Positions 48,201 through 58,840 of a stretch of DNA of 64,000 nt are shown here, piece by piece (the stretch's first letter is position 1; each line of letters opens with the position of its first letter). Source of the DNA: Candolleomyces eurysporus. Taxonomy: Eukaryota; Basidiomycota; Agaricomycetes; Agaricales; Psathyrellaceae. A program made the translations under genes and the position numbers. The notes below the pieces were generated by a model. It made no database searches. It worked only from the letters and a program-made list of their open reading frames with translations, and was not told the origin of the DNA. The stretch is taken from positions 18,905-82,904 of the forward strand of contig JANBPK010000944.1 of NCBI GenBank assembly GCA_027579435.1, read 5' to 3'.

Positions 48201-49093
48201 GATGAATGTCAACGTGGCAACGGCGGCGACATGAGCTGCGCTCGCTCTAATTACGGCTCTTGTACTCATCTCGATTACTTCTCCATAATCCTTATATCGC
48301 TTTTGTGGACATGAAATGTAGTCATCGAACCATGTCTATTTTATCCAAGCGGTCTCGTATCATCTATTGAACTAATGGCTGTGGACTGATAGCATGTTTC
48401 GATGTCGTGTTTCGCAGAGAACTCTGGATCAGTCTGAAGCACTTGCCAGTGCCAAACTCTGACTTTGACACATGTAAGAACCCACCGACACCGAGGAAAC
48501 GATCCATCAAACGGGGAGTATAAGTAACCGCGCAGCCCCACTGGTGCCGAGGAACAATAGTCTCCCAGTCACCCCACGTTCATTGCGCCTTGTTTTCTCC
48601 TCTTGGAGTATAATGCTGAGTTTCTAGCATTGTTCTCCCAGTCTTCTAGAATCCCGAACGCACACGATTATCACGCTCTATTGTCTCTCTTCTTGAATAA
48701 TTAGCGCCGCCTGCCATACAAACTCACTCAGCTTCCTTGTTCCAATTCTGCACTGCACAACGCCCAACGTTGCTGTGCTATTGTTGTTGTCTCCAACCGC
48801 GTTATAACCCGCTCTTCATCGTTCTTGTCCGCCTACTTCTCCTCGGACGCCCACAGCTCACTGCCTGTGTGCAATACCAGGTTCGTCTTTTCGTTGCTCC
48901 TCCTGGTCAGCCCGCCCTAATATTTGTAAATAGGACTGCTTGATCGGCATTGACTGTCATCAAGTCGATCGCCCTCTTTTACGAACACGTCCAACTACCT
49001 GACCAGCTCCAGTCACCACTTACTCTATTTCGTCTCCGAACTCTCCTAGCTCTAATCAACTCACGACCTACATCTATTCAAAACTTTAATATC
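45237..49093. other. Gene-poor stretch
   Basis: A minus frame at 45363-45806 contains a hydrophobic segment (INKLLVCMILLIIHIMGTTT) and another Leu-rich stretch, so it may be a piece of a membrane protein, but I cannot join exons or name a family. Frames at 46054-46440, 46689-47147 and 47110-47457 are anonymous. 48550-49093 is CT-rich and probably holds the promoter and 5' UTR of the next gene. Confidence 0.35.
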
Positions 49094-50742
49094 ATGGCCG
49101 CTACCACCAACGTTTCCCCCGCACCCCCGCCGACAGCAAACGACCTCCCTCAGTCGCAGCGAAAGCGCCTGCTGAAATCTTCCCGCAAAATCGAGGCCAT
49201 GCTCGGAACAACGCCCCTTGTTCTCGAGATTGACGTCGGCCCTGCCTTCTTGGACTTCAAGCCCATCGAGTCCGCGTCTGCCATCCGCCCACCTATTACC
49301 CCACGCACAAGGGCGCATCGACGCAGAGGACAACTCTTCGAAGGGTCCTCGAGCTCATCATGCTCGTCTTCCTCCGATTCAAGTGATGACGACAAGACCG
49401 TTTTTGATGATACAGCTTCGGAAGCCAGCTATGTCTTCGTACCGACCTCCACGCCCAGGGCGGCATATCAAAATCAGGATATTCCCGCCGCTGTCAGCTC
49501 GCCATTGACTCCCAGCAAAAAAGCGGGGAACCGCAAGCGCAGCAAGAGCGAGGCATCTCCGAAGTCCAAGTCCAAGTCCAGCAAGGCGAAGCCCCTTCCG
49601 CAGCCACCGATGCATGTCCTCGACATTCCCATTACTCCCCCGAAGGCCAGCGATAACGCACGCAAAGCCAAGGTCAAGCCCGGAAAAGGTCCTCAGCCTC
49701 TTGCGCAACCGGTCCTCTTCCGTTTGCGCTCTGTTCCACTCGCACCTTCCCCCTCTTCGCGATCCATCTCCTCTGTCAGCACCTCCAATTCGTCGCCATC
49801 ACCCGCTCATACAAAATCCTCCTCCCTTACGACTCTCAACTCTGCGAATACCCCTCTATCACCTCTTTCCTCCATTTTCAATGCTCCGACATCACAGGAG
49901 GAACATGAGGCGAAGGAACGCGAGATGAAGAGGAAGAAATTGGCCAAGGTGGCGAGGACTCTGGGGGAGAACGTGCCCCCTGAACTCGTCTTTGGTTCGG
50001 GGAGCCAAAAGGAGAGGAAACCCTCCATCTCTAAACCTGCGAGGAAGACTGTTCGCGCTCACCGTCCTAGGAGTCTCAGCGTACCGGTTGCTTTCCCTCC
50101 CAACGTTGTTATCGACACCTCTGAGGAAGACGACAAGAACGAATCCGCGCCAAAGGCTCCTGAACCTGCGCTACCACCGCCCACCCAATCCGCACCCGTN
50201 CCCCGCGGTCACTGTCACCACTACTGTCANCCCCAACTACGTCCACCTTCTACCAGCACCATACCAAGTCTCATTCCCACTCGGCCTTGCCGATCTCTTC
50301 CTCTCCCTATCGCTCGCAACCCCACGCCAATCTTGGCTACTATTCTGCGCAGGAAATCGGTACCACTCTTTCTTATCGATCATCGCCTCCGTCTGAAAAA
50401 GTCGCTTTCTCGGGTTTGATGGGTCGTCATCATGGTGCCAGTGCTAGTGCCAGCGCTTTGGGATACTACCCATCTCATCGAACTGCTGCTTCGACTTCTG
50501 CCGCTCACCCCTCCCCCTACCGGCCACGAGCCGCGGCATCGTTGGATATCGAACGTCCGGCCGCGGCCAAGGACTATCGAAGCCCTGCTGACTACGTTTG
50601 GGGAAAGAAGCAAAAAGACGTCAAGGGCAGCGACGCGGATGCTGACTGGGGTCATAGGAAGGAGAGAGAGTGGAGTGGGGAATGGAACGTGAAGGATATG
50701 GGTGATGTGGTAAAGAAGTTGCGGGAGCTGAAGGGAAGGTAA
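49094..50742 (+). CDS. Ser/Pro/Lys-rich, largely disordered protein of unknown function
   Basis: The ATG at 49094 starts MAATTNVSPAPPPTANDLP, one continuous exon to about 50200. It has a basic segment (QRKRLLKSSRKIEAMLG), a conserved-looking stretch LVLEIDVGPAFLDFKP, an acidic Ser cluster (SSDSSDDDKTVFDD), Ser/Lys-rich repeats (SPKSKSKSSKAKP) and a Pro-rich region. Two 'n' characters (50200, 50230) then break the frame. A second frame, through QHHTKSHSHSALPISSSPYR to the C-terminus (KKQKDVKGSDADADWGHRKE, NVKDMGDVVKKLRELKGR, stop 50740-50742), continues the same kind of protein, so I treat it as one gene with sequence errors. Several SP/TP sites suggest phosphoregulation (inference). No known domain. 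Confidence 0.75.
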
Positions 50743-51204
50743 AATGGTTGTCCGATACCCTCCTCGCTCATTCTTATTTTTCGTTTGCTACGTTCAAAAT
50801 TTATGCCTTCTCATGACCTTCCTATACCCTTCACGCGACTCAGCCCTCGGAATCAGCTCATGTCTTGTATACCACCACTACCACCAACTCCGTTGCATAT
50901 TTTTTCATCCTACGTGTAGATTTACTTTCCGTTTCCCATATTACCATTGCATGGACGTTTCTATTCCTTCTACTATGTAACGACCCAGCCTATGACCTAT
51001 GACTGTCTTTTACGACACTTCTCGCGTTTATGAAGCGTCTCTTCCCGATTCCTTCCGTTGCACACCAATCTATCTACATTACTGTACTTCATAATTTGTC
51101 AGAACATCTTGATTAATACTATGTATCTTTGTCGACATTCTTCATTCTAAACCTTGCTTCTTCGCGGCTAGTGCGGGGATCGATCGATGCTTCTTGTGTC
51201 CGTA
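50743..51204. other. 3' flank and tRNA upstream region
   Basis: AT-rich with CT tracts; no gene is seen before the tRNA at 51205. Confidence 0.4.
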
Positions 51205-51276
51205 GGCCGTGTGGCGAAATGGCATCGCGTCTGACTACGAATCAGGAGATTGTAGGTTCGACCCCTACCTCGGTCA
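51205..51276 (+). tRNA. tRNA-Arg (anticodon ACG)
   Basis: The 72 bases fold as a cloverleaf. The acceptor pairs GGCCGTG with CTCGGTC (one T-T mismatch). The anticodon stem TCTGA/TCAGG holds the loop CTACGAA with anticodon ACG. The T arm is GTAGG-TTCGACC-CCTAC. There is no intron and no encoded CCA. Short T runs follow as the Pol III terminator (TTTT within 51279-51300). An identical gene lies on the minus strand at 58106-58177. Confidence 0.93.
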
Positions 51277-51642
51277 TTCTTTTGCTCTCTTTTGCTTCCG
51301 TTGACCCTACTAAAGAGGGAACAACGATTTTACAACGTATCAAAGATGAGGCTGAAACGCGTGCTGCGACGGCCAGGCGTCGCTGGGCATGAAGTCGGTA
51401 TCGATTGAACTAACAAGATGGCCGTTAAGTCATTGAGGCATGCTGAATCGGGTGCATAGACCGAAGAAGCGCAGTCGATGCGCGTGGCTTTACAAGTCTA
51501 GACTGGGGCTGCGCGGTGCAACGCATCAAAGGGTGTCTTGTCAACAAAATGGTGTATTGCTTCGNAAAAACGCGCGCGACGGCCAACAAGGTGTGGTAAT
51601 ACTTAGAGGTTCACGTATTCAATCCTGAATCTGCAAGATGCC

Positions 51643-53741
51643 TCAAAGATGAATCGCGATTGCACTTCGAGGCGAAACAGATCCGACGAAGGAGCCGTCG
51701 AGGGCGACTTTCACTCTGTCATGGTAAGTAGAGCGTTTCAGCTAACAAGTCAAAGGATCCGCTTTGGAAGGAGAACTCACGAATTTCCAGTACAGGCCCC
51801 CTCGGGAGTCCTTTTACCAGTGATCTTGTCGCAGTAGGTACCCGCGGGCAGAGAGGTCCTAAACGTAGCATTCCATGGCTCATCTCTGTTGTTAATTGCG
51901 ACGAATCCAGCAGACCCTGGGATCATTGTTTCAGTGAAGGTAATCGTCGTTGGAAGAAGTTGTAATCACCTCTACTGAAAGCGATCCGATCAGGCTCCCC
52001 GTCCGGAGAGAACCAGTTGTTAAGCCGGGCCGTCCCAACAGCATTTCTGAATTCCACCATGCCCTTGATAGCAGTATACCTGTGTTGGCAGAGCCAACCA
52101 TCACGACCGCCTGTCTCCGAACACATAGCCGCACCTGGATGACGTTAGATCATTTCAGAGACAAATTTAGATCCCCTAATGATCCAGCACTCACCTCTGT
52201 TGGGAGCTCCAGCGTCTCCATCGATGAATGAGAAGCTCGACAGGATTGTTGGAGAGCCATACGGGTGAGCGAGAGAGAAAACGGTGGCCAAAATATACGA
52301 GTTGGATGGGGAGTTGACGTTGAGGGACGTGCCAGACTGGGCCATTCATATTAGCAACGACTATGCAAACGGGAGTATAAATACTCAACTCGTTCGGTAT
52401 CGTGGTTAGCCACAAACGCATTTGCTCGGTTGCCTGGAACCCACCCTAATATGCCGTTCATCAGCCTTTACAAATGATGGGATATTTTGAAGACTTGAAC
52501 TCACCTCGGTTTTCGAGGTTCTGCAGGGAAGCAATGCTTCCTCCTAAGAAAGCGTCTCTAAGAGTCGTTGTATAGCGAAATTCTTGGACATCCCCATTTC
52601 TGATATACTCAGCTGGGGTGATCGGCTCGCCCGCACCAAAGATGACTTCTTGAGTTATATATGGTCGCCTCGACAGCCGGAGGAGGATATTAGCAATATC
52701 GTCAGCGGCAATATCTATCCAATATACTGTCAATATTAAAACCCACCAGACTACGAGCACTACTTACGTTTAGCAGCGTCCAGCCTCAGTCCATCGACTC
52801 CCAGAGATAGGAGATCGTTGGTATAATTAGCAAGCCGAGACCGAACATATTCCGTTTCTGTCGCCAGACTGAATACATAGTTACTTCAATAATATCGTGA
52901 ACGAGAGTCGAAAGACCGTACTCAGCTAGATTAACGAGTTCGCATTTTTGAACTTCTTCCCTGTTTCGATAGTCGGCGATATCATCGTTCGGCGAACCAC
53001 AGTGATGGAAATCCTGAGCAAGATACTCATCAGTGGATAGAATGGGCAAAGACAGTTATATTCACGAACCTGGTATTGGTAAGTACCTGGATAATCATAG
53101 TGCGAGAAAGGGGTACCGCCAATCCCGATGCCGGATTCTTGACCCGACATGTGGTTCCAAATGGTATCTATGAGCGCCCCCATAACTCGTATGAAATTCA
53201 CGTAGGAGGCGAAAGACAGGGTGCTCACCGACAATGACGCCAACCCCAGCACTGTGGCAGGCATCAATCATACTGCATAAATGGACATCGCCGAGACATT
53301 GCATTTCAGTCAACGTCGCTTGCTATTCGGGAGGCAACCTGACCTTCGGAACTGCTCCCTATTTCCCCGTTTCGATGTCAACGTGTACGATACTGGTTGG
53401 TAGTCGGTCCACCACTGCGGCCCAGTGATGTGTTCTTGAGGTGGGCTCACTGCAAGAAACACGATCCATGAATACAAAGAATGTACGAGTTTACAGGCGC
53501 ACACACCTTGGACAAAGCCGTAGCCGCTGGGACCAATGAAATTGGTGCATTCTTGGCCGATGGACTCCCAATTCCAGCCAAACATCTGCACGATGACGCG
53601 TTTATCAATGGCCAACGGGAATATGCCAGCGAAATTGTGCGAGATCGACTGGATACTCGAAGAGTCTGGGTGGGCGAGAACATATGGAAGACGAAATGGG
53701 CTTGCCAGGGCAAGGGCAAGCAGGAGAGCTAGGGCTGACAT
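51643..53741 (-). CDS. Secreted alpha-amylase, GH13 (bacterial-like GH13_32 type)
   Basis: The ATG at 53739-53741 starts a signal peptide ([16 protein letters not shown]...). The mature part begins near [19 protein letters not shown], typical of the Streptomyces-like GH13_32 amylases also found in basidiomycetes. About eight introns. The four GH13 regions are visible: [18 protein letters not shown] (nucleophile Asp), [12 protein letters not shown] (acid/base Glu) and [11 protein letters not shown]. Further segments include [60 protein letters not shown] and [19 protein letters not shown]. The C-terminal beta domain ends [12 protein letters not shown] at 51643-51645. It hydrolyses starch alpha-1,4 bonds outside the cell. 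All catalytic residues are present; no starch-binding module is seen. Confidence 0.92.
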
Positions 53742-54409
53742 GCAGCAAGGCAGTGGACGCGACTGCCAGTGAGGAGTTTATGGTTAAGTATTGAATTTAC
53801 CTCAGCGTCAAATCACCGGAAACGGTGTAGAGGCTTGCGGTGGCGAGCGGAATTCTTCCCAGCCGGTCCACTTGAGATCCATCAATTGGGCTTAACTGGA
53901 CACCTCGGGCGTTGAGAATTGCCGCCCTCGGACAAGTGAGAAGATAATGGAGGCGAGTTGTGTAGTTATCTTCAAACAATGGGTTAGAACCAACTTGAAG
54001 TGTAAACCTACGATGTGTGGTTCGCTTCTAAGAGGCTGACAACCGAGTCTGAGAATGGACTGTTCAGGTCACTCCTATCGCTTATTACGCCTAGTGATGT
54101 GCTGTTGTATTCGGTAGATGCTTGAACGATCTCGTTGGTAGATTAACGCTCTGAATGACACGTCCATGCGATCGGGAGCTCGACAAGTAGATCGCGCTTC
54201 CGTCCGTCCTAGATCCGATGCTATCCGATAGGCGGCTACGACGCGATGCGCTGCGGCGTGCAATTCAGATACACAAGCTCTAAAAGTATCTCCATTGCAT
54301 GAGTTTAACGCCCATCCCCAGTGAAAACCCCCTTCCGGCGTAGGACGGCCCAGGACGCTTCAGTCTGGTTTGGGATTTGGGATTCCGGTCCAGGACGGCC
54401 GCATCAGGA
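53742..54409. other. Intergenic upstream of amylase
   Basis: No convincing gene. 54330-54400 contains GGACGGCCCAGGACGC and GGTCCAGGACGGCCGC, two related words about 45 bp apart, just before the transposon copy. Confidence 0.4.
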
Positions 54410-55025
54410 CTGTAAATAAAGTTACTTGAGTTAGTAACTTTATCTAACTTTCCGCCTGCAAGTTAGGGTCTCTAACGACCAAGCCTCCGGGTGGAACGGG
54501 ACGAGGACGAGGATGAGGAGTTCCAGGTGAGATGTGATGAGGAAACGACGGAGCTCATGGGGAAGGGCAGGCAATGGTCGCGAGCCAGGAACAATCTCTG
54601 CGAGACATCTGGAAAGCTGAACGACTGAGCAATGGGAAGGATTGCGAGAATAGGGGAAGTTTCTGGGATAACCTCGATGGTGGTGGACCTGAAAACTCGC
54701 CTAAGTGCTCCAACCGTACCCTCCAAAGGTAGGACACGGGTATCCACAACACCTGGAATTGACGCAGCGTAACCCTGCTCGTACCTAGTGGGGGCCCGTA
54801 CCAATCATCCTTCATATGTGTTTCTCTCTAGATCCGACAATGAACGTTCAACCTCATCTCCTAAAGCTCCGTGATAGGCAAATATAAAAATAAGGTTATC
54901 GTCTCCGGCTGTCCCTTCCCATATGAAAGCGAGCCACAATGGCCGTGCTTCAGCGCGCAAGCTGGGACTCACCTAGGACCCACCCAACATGCCCATTTGG
55001 CGAAAAGACAATATACCGCTCAAGC
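54410..55025. mobile_element. Truncated inverted copy of the 992-bp TIR transposon
   Basis: The sequence is the reverse complement of about 1755-2563, starting exactly at the terminal CTGTAAATAAAGTTACTTG. It lacks about 175 bp internally (equivalent to 2322-2497), and homology stops near 55025, so the opposite TIR and the AGTTAG-rich subterminal part are missing. The remaining sequence is very close to the left copy, including the motif ATTTTTATATTTGCC. It cannot move by itself. Confidence 0.8.
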
Positions 55026-56068
55026 TTCATCTATCACAACTTCCTATCTATAACAGCCGCCCGTTCTTTGGGCTGGACCAACTCGGCCCCTTCTATCCAC
55101 CAGCTTCTTTCAACCCAGCAACGTGACTTCGTGGTGGCACCAAAACAGGCCCTTCACTCATGCCCACAACTACGACCTCTCCTTTCAACTCCTTCGAAGG
55201 CCTCTCCGCCTGCTCATCACGCAGGATTGGCCAACCCGACATCGTAGGCTCGACATCCACCTTCAGTCCATTTCAGCGGGTCTTTTCAACCTCCCAAATT
55301 GTCCTCGATGACTTCAATTGCGCCAACTGCGGCCGGAGCCTGTAAATAAGCTCCCAGATCTCGCCGAGGACGATTGAGTCGACGATGTTGAAGGCTCCCT
55401 TTCGGAGGCCTGGGCGCGTTTTGCATCGTTCTCGATAACGGCAACGGGGCGTTTCAACCCCCAGATTGGTCCTGGAGGGTTGTTTCTAGTCCTAGGAGGA
55501 CGTTGGGAAGCTACTAAACGAATGGTTGTGAACCCTACCGGGGGCGGCAAAGCCAATGCCGTAGGATTCGGTGGAGTGGGTGATCGTATAGCATAGGAGA
55601 TGGGACGTTTCAGCACCCGCAGCTTGTCGTGAGTGATCTCGGGTGGTGGGTTGGCACCCTACATACCTGGGTTACCTCACTGAGTGCGGTATGGTGGATA
55701 TCATGGGCTTAGAGGTGTCGCAGTTAGGTTTTGTATGGCGATAGCCTAGGTAACTCCAGGGGTGGTCCAAGAGCTGGGGCCGAGCTGGCATCATCTGGGC
55801 GCAGGCCACCTTGATGTCGTGCAGTTCTCGCTGCTCCCTCCCTGACTGTCGATCCCAAGCGCTGGAGAGCCCAGCGCCCTTCGAACAAGCATGGCCCCTC
55901 GTCTTCATCGTCCTCCTCATGACACACCCTAGAGGCCGTCATGGACGAGAAATTTACGAGGCAGGTCAGACAGTGCGAATAGAATGAGGAACGGAACGAA
56001 GACAACCTCTGAAGACATTGAGGAAGAGCAGGATGGGTGAGAGGGACAGAAGAATATCGAAGGCTTCC
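55026..56068. other. Intergenic, no recognisable gene
   Basis: Several 60-110 codon frames overlap on both strands without domain content. A loosely repeated TTTCA.C..CC motif (about 55275, 55450, 55605) was noted but is weak. Confidence 0.35.
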
Positions 56069-56540
56069 TATTTGTCAAGTTTAGCGAAGGCGTTGAGCTG
56101 CTGTTGGACGGCGGAGGNGTTGGAGGCTGGCGAGGAAGAGCTGCTGGCCGGGAGCGAGGGTACCAGGCTCTATGGCGAGGATACTGCAGGATTCGGTTTT
56201 GGGGGTGATGGAGATGATAGAAGAGCCTTCCAAGCCGACTCGCAAAACGACTCACCTCTCAAGGAATACCTCGACGAATCTCCCAGCGCTCGCCTTGGAC
56301 AGCACGTGTCCCCCATCGTCCCCATGGGAGGATGAAACCCCAGAAGCCGTAGGCAAGCAAAACGCCTAATCGTCGTATAACGCGCGTAATTGGGGAAGGA
56401 ACATTTGATGGGAGAGGAACTGGATATCGAGGGCTTTCTCGAATGACGAGGTTGATGGCGGCTTCAACTCGGCGGCTGGGGGACGCAATACACCGTGACG
56501 CCGATCTGGAGAGATGAGGGCCGGATTTTGAAGACAAAGA
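56069..56540 (-). other. Possible broken or spliced gene, unrecognised
   Basis: On the minus strand one frame reads AAELKPPSTSSFEKALDIQF and HQMFLPQLRALYDD, then a stop, then in the same frame GDDGGHVLSKASAGRFVE. After a plausible intron (GTATTC...CATAG) it continues SLVPSLPASSSSPASNASAV and QQQLNAFAKLDK to a stop at 56069-56071. An 'n' (56118) lies in the last part. The composition looks like real protein. The in-frame stop means a pseudogene, an extra intron or a sequence error. I cannot name it. Confidence 0.3.
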
Positions 56541-57582
56541 GGGACGTGGAGAAAGAGGGTGTGTTACTGGATGGGAACAGAGGCAAAGAGCTGAAGATAG
56601 GGAGTATCTTGAAGGATCCCTTAAGATGACGCGGACAAGGAAGAACAAGCTTCGAATTCGACTTACCTCCCGACGGACTCGTCCGATCCGCCTTCCAGCA
56701 ATTTAAATCGTCTCACTGTCAAGATTCGCCTCGAATTTACGTTGAAGGAACCTCCACGAAGACAACAGCGAACGGATCAGCACATGGCGGTATTAAAACT
56801 TACGCATTTGTTTGTCCGGTGGTTACAACTGAACTCGGCTTTGGTATAAGTAGCTCCACGAGACTCGCCTTGTACCCGACCCTTTCACCAACTGGCTTTC
56901 AAACCAGCATTGACGACACCCTACAGGCTAATCCGTCGATATCCCCTCGCCCCGAAAAATTAAGTGATGATGGCGTAAACTCGCGTACCACCCTTTCAAC
57001 CGGCTTGGATTAATTGCCAAGCGGGTGGACAGACGTTCAAGGGGCGTAAGCATGACGTTTTGACGTTTAGTAACATTCCTCGTTGAAGTAAGATAATCGG
57101 AAGCTTTCAAGATCGGGTTTCGTTGGGCAAGAAATCGTGGCAGACCATGAATTAAGGCTGGTAATAAGCGACAATCAGATTCCGGAGGTTGAATTTGGTG
57201 ATCATTAATATTTCCCACATCGACAGAGTTCGCTAAGAATTGTGCTCACTTTGAAGCTGGACACACTCCGAATCCCCTCTTTGTACGAAATTCCGCAACA
57301 GTGGATTTCCGCGCCTTCTGGAAGTTATATCTTTCTCTGGCCGTTGGCATCATCATTTGAGAAAAATCTCTGGAGAACACTGTACAAAGCATACATGATT
57401 GACAGGTTTTCGAGATAACCGCTGTGACCAAGAAAAGAGACCATCAGCTAAACATAATGTGTCCGTGAATAGCTCACTCCAATCAGCTTCGGCGCGTGGC
57501 TGGTCGCCAACTTCATCACGTTCCATAGGCTAGTGCGTACCCTAACTTCCCCTGTATTATCCACTGCGTCGCTCCGAGATGA
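56541..57582. other. Intergenic with fragments
   Basis: A plus-strand stretch around 57248-57358 reads AHFEAGHTPNPLFVRNSATV and DFRAFWKLYLSLAVGIII in one frame before a stop. It may belong with the frame at 57583-57885, but no splice path is clear. Confidence 0.3.
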
Positions 57583-57885
57583 TACAGGACTCTGAAGGCT
57601 CTTCGAATAGCAAGAATACGAATTGTTGAGAGTCACGATCATGCGACGGAGTGGGAATTCACCACGAAGGGCCTCTACTACCAAAATTTTGGATCCTTCC
57701 TGCTCAAAGCATCAGGATCCGTCATCAGCTTCATTCATTTTCATGATCCTGATACCGGGTTGTTCTTGGGGAGAGCTCCTTCAGGCACTACTTCCATTCT
57801 TGCACATGCGTCTGGTACACTGAGGTCTCTAGAGACCATCATCGAGAAGAAAATTGATTGTCTAAAACAAACTGCATGCAAATGA
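57583..57885 (+). other. Exon-like open frame without start codon
   Basis: The frame between the stop at 57580-57582 and the TGA at 57883-57885 encodes EWEFTTKGLYYQNFGSFLLK, ASGSVISFIHFHDPDTG and LFLGRAPSGTTSILAHASGT. It has no in-frame ATG but an AG acceptor-like site at 57586-57587. This looks like the last exon of a decayed or unassembled gene. No family recognised. Confidence 0.35.
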
Positions 57886-58105
57886 GATCCAGGGCGGTGC
57901 CGGACTCTTGCAGGTTTTGACAACTGTTGCGATAAGGGGCATCGGCGGTGTAGACGCCTGGTTGAATATAGGATCGCCTGCGATTGAGACCTCAGTTGAG
58001 AAGATCACGGAGAATAAATTAGGCTCAAACTCCAAGATCTCGAATGGCAATGGCTTCCGAGTGATCAATCCGGCCGAGACGGTGACGGTTGCAAAAAATC
58101 GGACA

Positions 58106-58177
58106 TGACCGAGGTAGGGGTCGAACCTACAATCTCCTGATTCGTAGTCAGACGCGATGCCATTTCGCCACACGGCC
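58106..58177 (-). tRNA. tRNA-Arg (anticodon ACG), second copy
   Basis: Its 72 bases are identical to the reverse complement of 51205-51276, with the same cloverleaf and ACG anticodon. The flanks differ from the first copy. A T6 run on the minus strand (58092-58097) is the likely Pol III terminator. Confidence 0.93.
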
Positions 58178-58840
58178 AGTTGCAAGGACGCGTCGGGCAT
58201 GGCCCACAGCCTACGGATCATTGCCAATTTTCTGATCCGTCGTCAGGGCTAATTTACCCTGAAACCCAAACTCAAGTAGCACTGCTAGTACACTCATATA
58301 CATCCGTTTCTTGTTGCAAGGCCTTGCAAGGCCATCGGGTTTTTGACATAGGACGTGATAATGCAACTAGTTCGAAGTATAATCCCACGTTTCTTGATCA
58401 CGAATTTACATTACTTAATTCAGCTGACCGAACACCTTACATTCTCGCTCGTGGATGTTCAAGACGCATTCAAATTGCACTTGGTTACCATATAGCGTGA
58501 TAACAACACAGGGAGGATGTCACCAGGTTTCAGCCGAGTTTTGGTTGTGCATACGGGTATGCGTCCTGGCGGTTAAGGCGAACTTTCCCAAGTCGGACCG
58601 TCACATGTCGGCTGAGCCTGAACGGTACCGTAACAGCTTTATTTCGAGTGAAATCCGAGATATAGTCCATCGGTGTAACACAAATGTTAAGAAAAGAGAA
58701 AATGAATACAGCGATAAACTCAAACCCGTAGATTCAAGGGGAAACGTGAAATGAGTACGCACAAAGGGAAATAGATAAGTCTAGTAAAACAGCAAACGAG
58801 AAAACAATCAAGCACTGCGAGGAGTGGTCCGAGGAGTGGG
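58178..58840. other. Intergenic between tRNA-Arg and FunK1
   Basis: About 660 bp; the plus-strand frames have no recognisable content. I see nothing further. Confidence 0.4.

Noticed and set aside
48950..49093. Upstream extension of the Ser/Pro-rich protein
   Set aside because: The extended frame starts at TTG, not ATG; the first ATG in frame is at 49094.
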